Assembly (NCBI RefSeq): GCF_011927955.1
Contig: NZ_JAATJN010000001.1
Location: forward strand, 2,294,001 to 2,358,000
DNA: 64,000 nt
DNA from: Brevibacterium marinum
GTDB lineage: Bacteria; Actinomycetota; Actinomycetes; Actinomycetales; Brevibacteriaceae
Direction of reading: 5' to 3'
In this document: in pieces, positions 35,603 through 43,686 of the stretch
Numbering within the stretch: position 1 is the first letter of the stretch
Layout: every line of letters starts with the position of its first letter
Position numbers and translations under genes: made by a program
The notes under the pieces: generated by a model
Told to the model about the DNA's origin: nothing
Seen by the model: the letters and a program-made list of their open reading frames with translations, nothing else
Database searches by the model: none

Positions 35603-35663
35603 TTGTTTCCTTTGATCTGGCTGATTGGTGATTGTTTCCGGTCGCTCATCGGCGATGACTGTC

Positions 35664-37052
35664 TCAGGCCTTCGCACTCTTCATGGCCTGAAGCTCCTCA
35701 AGGATCTGCGGATACTGCTTGTCGAGCTTGAAGAAATAGAGGAGCACTGCCATGAGGACGCTGACGAGAGTCGGAACCCAGATGAAGAGGTTCGAGATCA
35801 TCGTGACGGCTTCCGCGGACTGCGTATCCTGGCCGCCGAGGTATCCGCTGGCAGCAAGACCCCATCCGATGAGTGCGCTGCCGAGTCCGGTGCCGACCTT
35901 GATCCCCATGCTGGCTCCGCTGTAGATGAGTCCTTCGATGCGGATGCCGGTCTTCCACTCTCCGTATTCCATCGTGTCGGCGAGCATGGCGAAGATGACG
36001 CCCATGATCGCAGCCTTGCCGATCCCGCGGACGATCTGTCCGATGACGACGACGGCAGTGCTGTCGGGAACCAGGAAGATGATGAGAGATCCGAAGACTG
36101 CGATCAGGCAGCCGACGATTGCGGTGTTGCGCTTGCCGAATCGGCGGGTGATGGGCACGACGATGAGCATTCCGCCCAAGGTGGCCAGCGTCAGCGCAGT
36201 AGCGACGAGGCCGACGAGAGCAGGATTCCCGAGCACGTACTCGGAGTAAAAGATCGCGACTCCGGCGGTGATCGCGTTGTAGATGTACATGAGCAGCAGC
36301 ACCAGGGTCGCGATGAACCAATACTTGTTGCGCATCAGTGAGATCAGACTGGCTTTGACCGTCGGCCTGTCCTTGCCCTGCTTGGTACCGACCGGGTCCG
36401 TCCGCTCCTTCGTGGACCAGAACGTGAAGAAGTACGTGGCTGCGGCAACGAGTCCGAAGACGATGAATGTGTAGACCCAGCCGGTCTGGCCGCCACCGAG
36501 GAAGTCGACGATCGGCAGAGTGATGTTGGTGATCGCAATGATGGCAACATATGCGCCGACCATTTTCGCTACGTTGAGCACCGAACGTTGGTGCTGGTCG
36601 TAGGTGATCAGCGCACCGAGCGTGCCATGCGGAATCTCCACAGCGGTGTAGACGAGCAGCGCAATGTTGTATGTGATGATGATGTAGATGATCTGCACGG
36701 TGGTGCTGGCATCGGGGACTGCGAAGAGAGCGGTGGCGACCACAGCGAAGGGCAGCGCCAACCACAGCAGCCAGGGTCGTGCCTTGCCGAAGCGTGTGCG
36801 AGTTTTGTCGAGGACGACACCCATCGCCACGTCACTGGCGCCGTCGATGAGGCGGGAGAAGAGGAAGATCGTTCCGATCAGTCCTGCGGCGACGCCGACG
36901 ACATCGGTGTAGAAGTACACGAGGAACGTCGAGATCCCGGTCCAGACGACGTTGTTGGCGCCTCCTGCCATTCCGTAGCCGAGCTTCTCGACGAAACCCG
37001 GCTTCTCCGGATCCTGCTGCTTGATCGGTGTGTCGGTGCTGTTCACAGGCAT
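35664..37052 (-). CDS. GPH-family (MelB-like) sugar:cation symporter
   Basis: A 462-residue permease with 12 predicted helices. It opens with KLGYGMAGGANNVVWTGISTFLVYFYTDVVG, followed by LIDGASDVAMGVVLDKTRTRFGKARPWLLW, the diagnostic GPH loop with its cation-site aspartates. The central loop has the SLISLMRNKYW segment. Family members import melibiose, xylosides or glucuronides with Na+ or H+. It is preceded by a LacI-type operator and followed by a DUF2804 gene 61 bases downstream. Confidence 0.9.
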   Translation of the reverse strand: MPVNSTDTPIKQQDPEKPGFVEKLGYGMAGGANNVVWTGISTFLVYFYTDVVGVAAGLIGTIFLFSRLIDGASDVAMGVVLDKTRTRFGKARPWLLWLALPFAVVATALFAVPDASTTVQIIYIIITYNIALLVYTAVEIPHGTLGALITYDQHQRSVLNVAKMVGAYVAIIAITNITLPIVDFLGGGQTGWVYTFIVFGLVAAATYFFTFWSTKERTDPVGTKQGKDRPTVKASLISLMRNKYWFIATLVLLLMYIYNAITAGVAIFYSEYVLGNPALVGLVATALTLATLGGMLIVVPITRRFGKRNTAIVGCLIAVFGSLIIFLVPDSTAVVVIGQIVRGIGKAAIMGVIFAMLADTMEYGEWKTGIRIEGLIYSGASMGIKVGTGLGSALIGWGLAASGYLGGQDTQSAEAVTMISNLFIWVPTLVSVLMAVLLYFFKLDKQYPQILEELQAMKSAKA

Positions 37053-37118
37053 GAGCTTCCTCGGTCATTCCAGGCGTCAGCGCTCTCACTTCTGACGCAC
37101 TTTTCGGCGGTTGTGCTG

Positions 37119-37153
37119 TTCACGATCCACACGATGTGCTCGCCGATCGTGAA
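37119..37153. repeat. Inverted repeat in the leader of the GPH symporter
   Basis: TTCACGATC (37119-37127) is perfectly mirrored by GATCGTGAA (37145-37153) with a 17-base spacer. It lies between the likely promoter and the symporter start. It may be a second protein site or a leader hairpin. Confidence 0.5.
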
Positions 37154-37219
37154 GACAGGCAGACAAGTCTGAGCAGAGTCGGCGAGTCTATGGGGCCCTA
37201 CGAAGGTGCTCTGTAGAGA

Positions 37220-37249
37220 AATCTAAACAGATCACCGAGAGTATTGCAA
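37220..37249 (-). promoter_or_regulatory. Promoter of the GPH symporter operon
   Basis: On the minus strand TTGCAA (37244-37249) precedes TAGATT (37220-37225) by 18 bases. The -35 box lies within the LacI palindrome, so repressor and polymerase would compete. Confidence 0.5.
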
Positions 37250-37262
37250 CGTTGCAATACTC
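37239..37262. promoter_or_regulatory. LacI-family operator, perfect 24-bp palindrome
   Basis: GAGTATTGCAAC is followed directly by its exact complement, centred on the CG typical of LacI/GalR operators. It lies between lacI and the symporter operon, overlapping the -35 box. Confidence 0.75.
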
Positions 37263-37347
37263 AGATCATAAAGGCGGTGAGAGGGGGAGCCGTCGGCAAG
37301 ATGTGGAGTCGTCGTCGAGGCGAAGTCAGGCAACGCGAGGTAGTCAG

Positions 37348-37363
37348 CCCCGAACTGTCGGGG
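37348..37363 (-). terminator. Possible terminator of lacI
   Basis: A short hairpin CCCCGA-actg-TCGGGG lies 33 bases after the lacI stop. No U-run follows on the lacI strand, so confidence is low. Confidence 0.35.
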
Positions 37364-37395
37364 ACAAAACAGCGGCTCGTTCGGGGTATGAGCGG

Positions 37396-38487
37396 CTAGG
37401 GCAAACCGCCCGCTGTCGACTCGCGGACCATCAAACGATGAGGAGCGACCCGTCCGACCGGGGCCTCCGTTGAGCCCAGGATGCGTCGATGTACCGCCTC
37501 GACGGCGAACCGCGCGATTGCATTCATATCCGGCGCGACCGTCGTGAGGGTGGGGGTTGAGAAGCCGCCTTCCGGGGTGTTGTCCCAGCCGGTGACGGCA
37601 ATGTCGCCCGGTACGTTCACATCGGCCTCCCTGAACGCCCGGAGCAGGCCGATTGCCAGAAGATCATTCGCACAAACCACCGCATCGATCTGAGACGTCT
37701 GCCGCAGCTGCAGAATCTGTTGGGCGCGGGCGTAGCCCTCCTCGCGGGAGTAGTCGCTCTCTGCACTGACGGGAGCGGAAGTGGCGGTCTGGGTGACGGC
37801 GCCGATGATGAGCTCCGGGTCCTCGTCGATCTCGGCAGCGGTGAGGGCGCGACGGTAGCCTTCGAGCCGGAGATCGCCTGTGCCGAGCGTGCCTTCGGTG
37901 AGGTAACCGAGGAATGCGATTCGGCGATGACCGAGTGAGATGAGGTGTTCGGTCGCTTCGCGTGTCGATTCGACGTTGTCGGCGGTGACATGGTCGATTC
38001 TGGGATCGAGCGTATGCTCCCCGAGCAGCACGAGCGGTGTTTTGTCGCGGGCGGCGAGGATTGAGTCGACGGGCAGAGCCAAGGGACTGAAGATGATGCC
38101 GTCCGCGTGGCTGTTCTGGTATCCGTGGGCCACCTGCTCTTCCTTCTCCGGCAGTCCACGTGTCTCGTCGATCAGCACGGTGTAGTCATACGCCTTGGCC
38201 GCTTCGACGACGGCATGCGCCAGGCTGGCGAAGTACGGATGATCGATGTACGGGATCGCGAGAGTGATGAGATTGCTGCGTCCAGTGCGCAGTTGCCGTG
38301 CCGCCGTCTGGGGCTTGTAGCCCAGTTCGGCGATCGCGTTCTCCACTTTGGCCTTGGTCTCCGGCCTCAGGTAACGATGCCCGTGGATGACGTTGGAAAC
38401 CGTGCGCCATGACACTCCGGCCAAGGCTGCCACGTCCTTGATGCTGGGGCGGGGCTTGTCACGTCTGGTCCCAGCCTCATCCGTCAT
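37396..38487 (-). CDS. LacI-family transcriptional regulator
   Basis: A 363-residue repressor with the LacI helix-turn-helix at about 14-60 (PSIKDVAALAGVSWRTVSNVIHGHRYLRPETKAKVENAIAELGY) and a periplasmic-binding-protein-like effector domain (LITLAIPYIDHPYFASLAHAVVEAAK; ending TTVAPDMNAIARFAVEAVHRRI). The first gene of the downstream unit is a GPH sugar symporter, and a 24-bp palindrome lies between. It most likely represses sugar uptake until the sugar appears. Confidence 0.93.
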   Translation of the reverse strand: MTDEAGTRRDKPRPSIKDVAALAGVSWRTVSNVIHGHRYLRPETKAKVENAIAELGYKPQTAARQLRTGRSNLITLAIPYIDHPYFASLAHAVVEAAKAYDYTVLIDETRGLPEKEEQVAHGYQNSHADGIIFSPLALPVDSILAARDKTPLVLLGEHTLDPRIDHVTADNVESTREATEHLISLGHRRIAFLGYLTEGTLGTGDLRLEGYRRALTAAEIDEDPELIIGAVTQTATSAPVSAESDYSREEGYARAQQILQLRQTSQIDAVVCANDLLAIGLLRAFREADVNVPGDIAVTGWDNTPEGGFSTPTLTTVAPDMNAIARFAVEAVHRRILGSTEAPVGRVAPHRLMVRESTAGGLP

Positions 38488-38764
38488 AAAACCACTTCTC
38501 CGTGTGCGCTCCTCAAGCCATCATAGTTTCACAGGGTTCAGGCAATCGGAAAACATGCGACCGATTGACTTCCAGATCCATCCGCCTGGTCATTGTGCTA
38601 TTCGCCCCCCATCGCCGAGGTGGGGCGGCCCATTGTTTCGATCGCCGTCCCGCAGTGTGTGCGGGGTGTTTTCATGGGAACAGCAGCGTGGTGTGGGGCT
38701 TCGTGCTGGGTGTTGACTCTCGGTCAGATGGCTCGAGATCTGATCACAGCGGTGAAATGGGCAC
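38488..38764. other. Divergent intergenic region between lacI and the DUF917 gene
   Basis: No reading frame is convincing here. The second half contains a set of alternative G+C-rich stems ending in a T-run, listed separately at 38603-38672. Confidence 0.4.
38603..38672 (+). promoter_or_regulatory. Candidate attenuator with mutually exclusive hairpins
   Basis: Four segments can pair in alternative ways: 38603-38608 (CGCCCC) with 38622-38627 (GGGGCG); 38622-38629 (GGGGCGGC) with 38644-38651 (GCCGTCCC, one G-U pair); and 38649-38654 (CCCGCA) with 38660-38665 (TGCGGG), the last followed by GTGTTTTC. The order 1:2, 2:3, 3:4 is that of a transcription attenuator. The G+C-rich background makes chance pairing possible. 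Confidence 0.3.
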
Positions 38765-38785
38765 TTGGTGCGAGATCATGGTGCT

Positions 38786-39829
38786 GTGAACTCTTCTAGA
38801 CCTTCATCGTGGAGCCTGTCTCCGGATGACTTCGATTCTCTCGCCGCCGGGGCTGCGCTCCTCGGCTCGGGAGGCGGAGGCGATGGCCGAATCGGCCAGA
38901 ATCTTCTGAGCATCCTCCCACCCGAAACTCGCGTCACTGTGGTGTCGGCCGAAGAGCTTCCATGCGATGCCGGTGTTGTCCACGTGGGTACGGTCGGTTC
39001 GCCGGACGTCGTCAGCGAACGTCTGCTCGATCCTGCAGACTTTGCTCGAGCCGCCGAAACAGTCGCTGACCTGGTGGGACGTGACATTGACGCGATCGGC
39101 TGTATTGAAATCGGTGGTCTCAACACACTCATCAGTGTGTTGGTGTCCGCGCACATCGGCGTGCCCATCGTCGACGGTGATCTGATGGGCCGTGCCTTTC
39201 CGCGAATCCACATGACGTTGTTGTCAGCCCATGGACGAAGGAGCACCCCCTTGTCTCTGGTGAGTCCCAGTAGGGATGTTGCAGTTCTCAAGGACGGGTC
39301 ACCTCGGCGGCTCGAGGCGATGCTGTCGGCGATCGTGAGTTCGATGGGTGGAGCAGCCGCACTGGCCGTCTATCCCGTACTCGCGGCGGAGCTCCGGCAG
39401 ATCGGAATGGGATCGAGCCTGAGCCACTGTTTGGACATCGGTCGAGCATTCCGGAGAAATATGCACCGCAAGACCACTGAGTTGACTGAACTCATCGGCG
39501 GTCAGCTCGTTGCTGAAGGAGTCGTTGAAGAGGTGCGCAATGGGGATCTCAGCTCTCTGACAGTAGTGAATGATCTGCGACGGAGTGCGGCGAGAATCGA
39601 CTTCATGGATGAGTTCCTTGCAGTCACTGTCGATGGTACGTCGGTGGCGAGTACCCCGAAGATCATCATCGTCGTGGACCGGACGACGAACCGCCCATTG
39701 AGATGCGACGAGGTCACCCGTGGACTGTCGGTGGTGGTGTCGACACTGCCAACTATTCACGAGTGGCCCGAGGGCGCGCTGTCACTGGTGGGTCCGGAAG
39801 CCTTCGGCATGGACATGGGGGAGGACTGA
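38786..39829 (+). CDS. DUF917 (S-methyl thiohydantoin desulfurase-domain) protein, copy 1
   Basis: A protein of about 347 residues with the family's N-terminal glycine-rich motif AAGAALLGSGGGGDGRIG, then IGCIEIGGLNTLISVLVSAHIGVPIVDGDLMGRAFPRI and an NPxPLR-like TNRPLRCDEV near the end. The start is unclear: GTG at 38786 and TTG at 38765 are both possible and neither has a good RBS. DUF917 proteins accompany HyuA-like hydantoinase/oxoprolinase subunits, and at least one acts on a thiohydantoin. It is followed 3 bases later by a PucR regulator. A second, distant copy ends the cluster at 45230-46333. Confidence 0.85.
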   Translation: MNSSRPSSWSLSPDDFDSLAAGAALLGSGGGGDGRIGQNLLSILPPETRVTVVSAEELPCDAGVVHVGTVGSPDVVSERLLDPADFARAAETVADLVGRDIDAIGCIEIGGLNTLISVLVSAHIGVPIVDGDLMGRAFPRIHMTLLSAHGRRSTPLSLVSPSRDVAVLKDGSPRRLEAMLSAIVSSMGGAAALAVYPVLAAELRQIGMGSSLSHCLDIGRAFRRNMHRKTTELTELIGGQLVAEGVVEEVRNGDLSSLTVVNDLRRSAARIDFMDEFLAVTVDGTSVASTPKIIIVVDRTTNRPLRCDEVTRGLSVVVSTLPTIHEWPEGALSLVGPEAFGMDMGED

Positions 39830-39832
39830 GAC

Positions 39833-41338
39833 ATGGTCGAATCAGTGCAGGTCCGAGATCTGTTGTCCTACCCGGTGTTGCATGGTGCTCGAGTCGTTGC
39901 CGGTGAGGAGGGACTCGACGATGACATGGACGATGTCGTCTGGTTCGCCGGGGACCTGAGCGCCGTGGACCGTGCGGTGTTGGTCTGCGCTCGAGAATTC
40001 AGCGTTCCCTCATACAAGCTCGACTCCTTGGTCAGGAAGGCTCACGATGCCGGCGCCTCCGGACTGCTCATCTTCGCCGATGATCGTTCGCCGCTATTGT
40101 CGACGGTCCGGTTGGCTGACCGTTTGAGGTTCCCCGTCATGCAGACGATGCAGGCGGACCCGGCAGTGGTGGTGCCGCAGCTGATCACTATGGTCCGGGC
40201 GCCTCAACTGGTGCAGTCTGCGACCGTGGTGAGCCTGTCGCGACAGCTGAGTTCACGACGCACAGGGGAGGAGATCCTCACAGCGGCGAATTCGGTGCTG
40301 CAGACGAATCTCGGCCTGGCCGCGCCCGACGGGTCGAGCATTCTCGGCGCGCATTTGATCCTCGACGAGGATCTGCACCTTGACCGGGCTGTCACACAGC
40401 GGGGCCGACGCACGCTGATTCATCCCGTGCTCGACCCGGACGATACCCGTCCGGCCGCTTGGCTGATCGCTCCTTTCGGCCAGACGTCCTCTGCTCGTCT
40501 TGACATCCTTGAATTTGGGCTGCTGATCGTCGAACCCTTCCTTCGTTCGTGGCTGTCGACTCAACGGGCTAAGACGGAGAAGAGTCAGGTGATCAGAGCT
40601 CAGCTGTTCTCCGAGATCGTGGCGGCCAGGGACACGATCAGCCGCGACTACGTCGAATCGGCTCTGTCCCTCGGTTGGCGACTGCAGGACTGGCACACCG
40701 GACTGCATATCTGGGCGGGGGATCAGGTCGATGAATCGCAGTTGACGGCGGACCAGCTGCGAAGCGAGCTGGCGAACCGGGGTATCGGGGTCACCACCAG
40801 CATCCCTCGCGGCGACGGTCACGTGATGTGGGTGACGACAGCTGCGGAGCCGAGCGCTGAAGACGGCCGAGAAATGCTCCGCCACGTGCGGCAGGCGGTC
40901 CTGCAGCTGGACCGTCGAGAGTGCGTGATCGCAGGGATCGGACGACCCCGCAAGGGTCCCGGGGGCCTCTCCGACACGGTGCATGAGGCGAGAGACGCGT
41001 CCGACTTGGCTGCCAGCCATAGATTTCGACCTGCTGTTGAACACGTCGACGAGTTGGGCGTCGCTCGTCTGCTCGCCACGTGGCAGCGCTCAGAGGTCAC
41101 CCGAGCTTTTGCCGAGTCCGCTCTCGCCCCTCTCATGGACTCACCGCAGCTGCTGGAAACTCTGCAGGCCTACTTGGAAAGCGGGGGATCGACGTCGACA
41201 ACCGCAAGTGCCCTGGGAATTCATCGCAATACCGTAGCTGCTCGTGTGCAGCAGATTCGTGCTCGGTTGGATGTGGACCTCGACGATCCCAGTCAGCGCT
41301 TGGCGTTCCAGCTCGCCTGCCGTGCCTTGGCATACTGA
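39833..41338 (+). CDS. PucR/CdaR-family regulator
   Basis: A 501-residue regulator with the PucR N-terminal domain (VQVRDLLSYPVLHGARVVAGEEGLDDDMDDVVWF, SGLLIFADDRSPLL), a central GGDEF-like region and the C-terminal PucR helix-turn-helix (TLQAYLESGGSTSTTASALGIHRNTVAARVQQIRARLDVDLDDPSQRLAFQLACRAL). PucR proteins control purine, allantoin or related nitrogen-ring catabolism. It sits inside the hydantoin cluster, 3 bases after the first DUF917 gene, and is probably its regulator. Confidence 0.92.
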   Translation: MVESVQVRDLLSYPVLHGARVVAGEEGLDDDMDDVVWFAGDLSAVDRAVLVCAREFSVPSYKLDSLVRKAHDAGASGLLIFADDRSPLLSTVRLADRLRFPVMQTMQADPAVVVPQLITMVRAPQLVQSATVVSLSRQLSSRRTGEEILTAANSVLQTNLGLAAPDGSSILGAHLILDEDLHLDRAVTQRGRRTLIHPVLDPDDTRPAAWLIAPFGQTSSARLDILEFGLLIVEPFLRSWLSTQRAKTEKSQVIRAQLFSEIVAARDTISRDYVESALSLGWRLQDWHTGLHIWAGDQVDESQLTADQLRSELANRGIGVTTSIPRGDGHVMWVTTAAEPSAEDGREMLRHVRQAVLQLDRRECVIAGIGRPRKGPGGLSDTVHEARDASDLAASHRFRPAVEHVDELGVARLLATWQRSEVTRAFAESALAPLMDSPQLLETLQAYLESGGSTSTTASALGIHRNTVAARVQQIRARLDVDLDDPSQRLAFQLACRALAY

Positions 41339-41523
41339 TGTCGGAGCGAATGGTTGATTGAGACGGACAGGGAAAGCTCTTCGATAAATCAGGCATCCTC
41401 ATTGTTCAGTTCTGGGCACTTTGCACGATGAAGGTGGTCAACGAAGGCAAACTGCACATAGCTCGGGTGAACATCTGGTCGTAGCGTGATGAGGAAAGTA
41501 CGCAAGCGAGCAATGGAGCAGAC

Positions 41524-42243
41524 ATGCATATTCGAGTGATCGTTCCTGTCATCGGCGATGACCTCCTGGACCGCGTCATCGAGGAGGTTCAAGGCTGGGC
41601 AGGCCCAGGAACTACCGTTGATGCGGTTTCTCTGAAACGAGGCACGGCCAGCATCGAATCCGAGTACGATGAGGCACTTGCCGCACCCGGAATTCTCGAC
41701 CGCATCGTCGAGGCCAAGGTTGATGGAGTCGACGGAGTCTTCGTCACCTGCTTCGGCGATCCCGGCGTCCACGCGGCCCGGGAGATCATCGATGTTCCAG
41801 TGGTGGGCGGATATGAGCCGGCCATGCTCACCGCAATGAGCTTCGGCGAGAAGATCGGCATCGTCACAGTGCTGCCGAATGTCCTTCCCATGCTTCACAG
41901 TCTCTCCCGCCGATACGGCATCGACAACCGTGTTGGTGCTATACGTGTCATCGATCTGCCGGTGCTGGGCCTAGAAGATCGACAGACGATGGTCGATCGG
42001 CTGTACGAACAGTCACTCGACGCCATCGAATCGAACGATGCTGATGTACTTGTCCTCGGCTGCACGGGAATGCTGGGAGTGGTGCAGGAACTGATGAACA
42101 GACTTACCGAAGCCGGTCACAGGGTTCCGGTTGTCGACCCCACCGGTGCGGCGATCACGTGGCTTGAAGGCAGTCACCGACTGGGCATTTTCCCGAGCCG
42201 GAGCACCTACATGCCGCCGCCGGCGAAAGAACGCTCAATCTGA
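41524..42243 (+). CDS. Asp/Glu/hydantoin racemase family protein
   Basis: A 239-residue protein of the HyuE/Asp-Glu racemase superfamily. Both catalytic cysteines are visible: VDGVFVTCFGDPGVHAAREI (about Cys77) and ADVLVLGCTGMLGVVQEL (about Cys180). VGGYEPAMLTAMSFGEKIGIVT is the usual middle block. It could racemise a 5-substituted hydantoin or a related ring. ATG at 41524 has GGAG upstream. It is separated by 185 bases from the PucR gene and followed by the permease. Confidence 0.9.
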   Translation: MHIRVIVPVIGDDLLDRVIEEVQGWAGPGTTVDAVSLKRGTASIESEYDEALAAPGILDRIVEAKVDGVDGVFVTCFGDPGVHAAREIIDVPVVGGYEPAMLTAMSFGEKIGIVTVLPNVLPMLHSLSRRYGIDNRVGAIRVIDLPVLGLEDRQTMVDRLYEQSLDAIESNDADVLVLGCTGMLGVVQELMNRLTEAGHRVPVVDPTGAAITWLEGSHRLGIFPSRSTYMPPPAKERSI

Positions 42244-42333
42244 TCACAGATTGGCCGCTGCAATACATTCGCCCACCCCCGCATGCGCAAAGGCTTCAGC
42301 AGGACTTGCTGATCATCAGAAGGAAAAAATACT

Positions 42334-43536
42334 ATGTCAAAGACGACATCCCGAGATGCCGACGACTACTCGTTGAGCAGAGTCCCACGGTCCGCCCGAT
42401 ACCATTGGTTTCTCATTGCGGTGCAACGCTTCGGTCAACTGTCCGCACTGTCCCAGTTTTTGATCGGTGCCACACTCGGTTTTGGAATGTCATTCTGGAA
42501 CGCATTCCTGGCTTTCACCTTCGGCGCTGTAATTCTGGAACTGGTGACGATCTTCACCGGCGTCATCGGTATGAAGCAGGGAATGAGCACCTCGGTGGTC
42601 ACTCGTTGGACTGGCTTCGGAACTGTGGGCTCTGCGATCATCGGCCTTGCCATCGGTGTCAGTGCCGTCGGATGGTTCGGTATCCAGTCAGGGGTCTCTG
42701 CCGATGGTCTCGCCCTCATCATGCCCTTCCTTCCGAGCTGGGCCTGGTCGCTGATCTTCGGAATCCTCATCACTCTCGTCGTCGTGCGCGGTATCGGATC
42801 GATGCAGTGGATCGCGAACATCACAGTGCCGATCTTTATGGCACTCGTCGGATGGGCTGTGATCTCTGAGCTGAGTACGCATGCGATATCCGACATGATC
42901 GCCGCTGCTCCGGCCGGCGAACCGATCAGTCTCGTGGCTGGCACCACCATTGTGGCGGGCAGCTTCATGGTCGGTGCCGTCATCTGTCCCGACATGAGCC
43001 GGTTCAATCGCACCATCGGCGACGTCGTCAAGCAGACAATTCTCGGATTCACTCTCGGCGAGTACGTCATCGGAATGTCCGGCGTTCTGCTCGCTCACGC
43101 GCTCAAAACCGCTGACATCACACAGATCATCATCTCCTCGGTTGGATGGGTCGGTGTGCTCATCATTGTGTTGGGCACCTTCAAGATCAACGACTGGAAC
43201 CTCTACAGCTCCGGCTTGGGCGTCGTGAACTTCATCGACACGATATTTGGGCGGAAGATGAATCGTGCAGTGGTCACCGGAGTCCTCGGCGTGGCCGGTT
43301 CGCTTTTGGCTGCCGCCGGTATTCTCGGCAAGCTTGTCGGGTTCCTGACCATTCTCGGTGTCGCATTCCCGCCGGTCGCTGGGATCATGATTGCCGAATA
43401 CTTCTTTGTGAAGAGGTGGCGGAACGACCTTGAGTCCACGAAGGGTGACGAGTTCCCTCGTACAGCGCCGCGCTTCGTGCCGGTAACCCTGATCATTTGG
43501 GTCGTGGCGTCGGTCGGAGCGTACTTTGTGACCTGA
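42334..43536 (+). CDS. NCS1-family (CodB-like) permease, interrupted by in-frame TGA
   Basis: This 400-residue frame encodes a nucleobase/hydantoin:cation symporter with about 11 helices (QRFGQLSALSQFLIGATLGFGMSFWNAF; GVSADGLALIMPFLPSW; AGSFMVGAVICPDMSRFNR). RBS AGAAGGA precedes ATG at 42334. It ends at TGA 43534-43536 after VGAYFVT, but the same frame continues for 49 codons with another hydrophobic helix and ends exactly in an ATGA overlap with hyuA. The gene was therefore about 450 codons long, with the TGA probably replacing a TGG tryptophan codon. Either a truncation that removes the last helix, a sequencing error, or read-through. Confidence 0.85.
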   Translation: MSKTTSRDADDYSLSRVPRSARYHWFLIAVQRFGQLSALSQFLIGATLGFGMSFWNAFLAFTFGAVILELVTIFTGVIGMKQGMSTSVVTRWTGFGTVGSAIIGLAIGVSAVGWFGIQSGVSADGLALIMPFLPSWAWSLIFGILITLVVVRGIGSMQWIANITVPIFMALVGWAVISELSTHAISDMIAAAPAGEPISLVAGTTIVAGSFMVGAVICPDMSRFNRTIGDVVKQTILGFTLGEYVIGMSGVLLAHALKTADITQIIISSVGWVGVLIIVLGTFKINDWNLYSSGLGVVNFIDTIFGRKMNRAVVTGVLGVAGSLLAAAGILGKLVGFLTILGVAFPPVAGIMIAEYFFVKRWRNDLESTKGDEFPRTAPRFVPVTLIIWVVASVGAYFVT

Positions 43537-43686
43537 GGGATCCCGTCGATCAATGCCGTGGCTTCGGCCTTTCTCCTTTACCTGATTCTGGGAAAATTGG
43601 GCCTCATCCGCGGCTATGGCACCCACCATGTCAATGCATCCGACAACACAGACGCCAGCACACACCACTTGGAAGGTCAGGTATGA
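43537..43686 (+). pseudogene. 3' end of the NCS1 permease beyond the in-frame TGA
   Basis: Forty-nine codons in the permease frame: GIPSINAVASAFLLYLILGK, then LGLIRGYGTHHVNASDNTDA, then STHHLEGQV. The first 25 form a typical closing helix. The stop at 43684-43686 overlaps the hyuA ATG (43683) in ATGA, the coupling seen elsewhere in this operon, which strongly implies that this was the real end of the gene. Confidence 0.75.
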
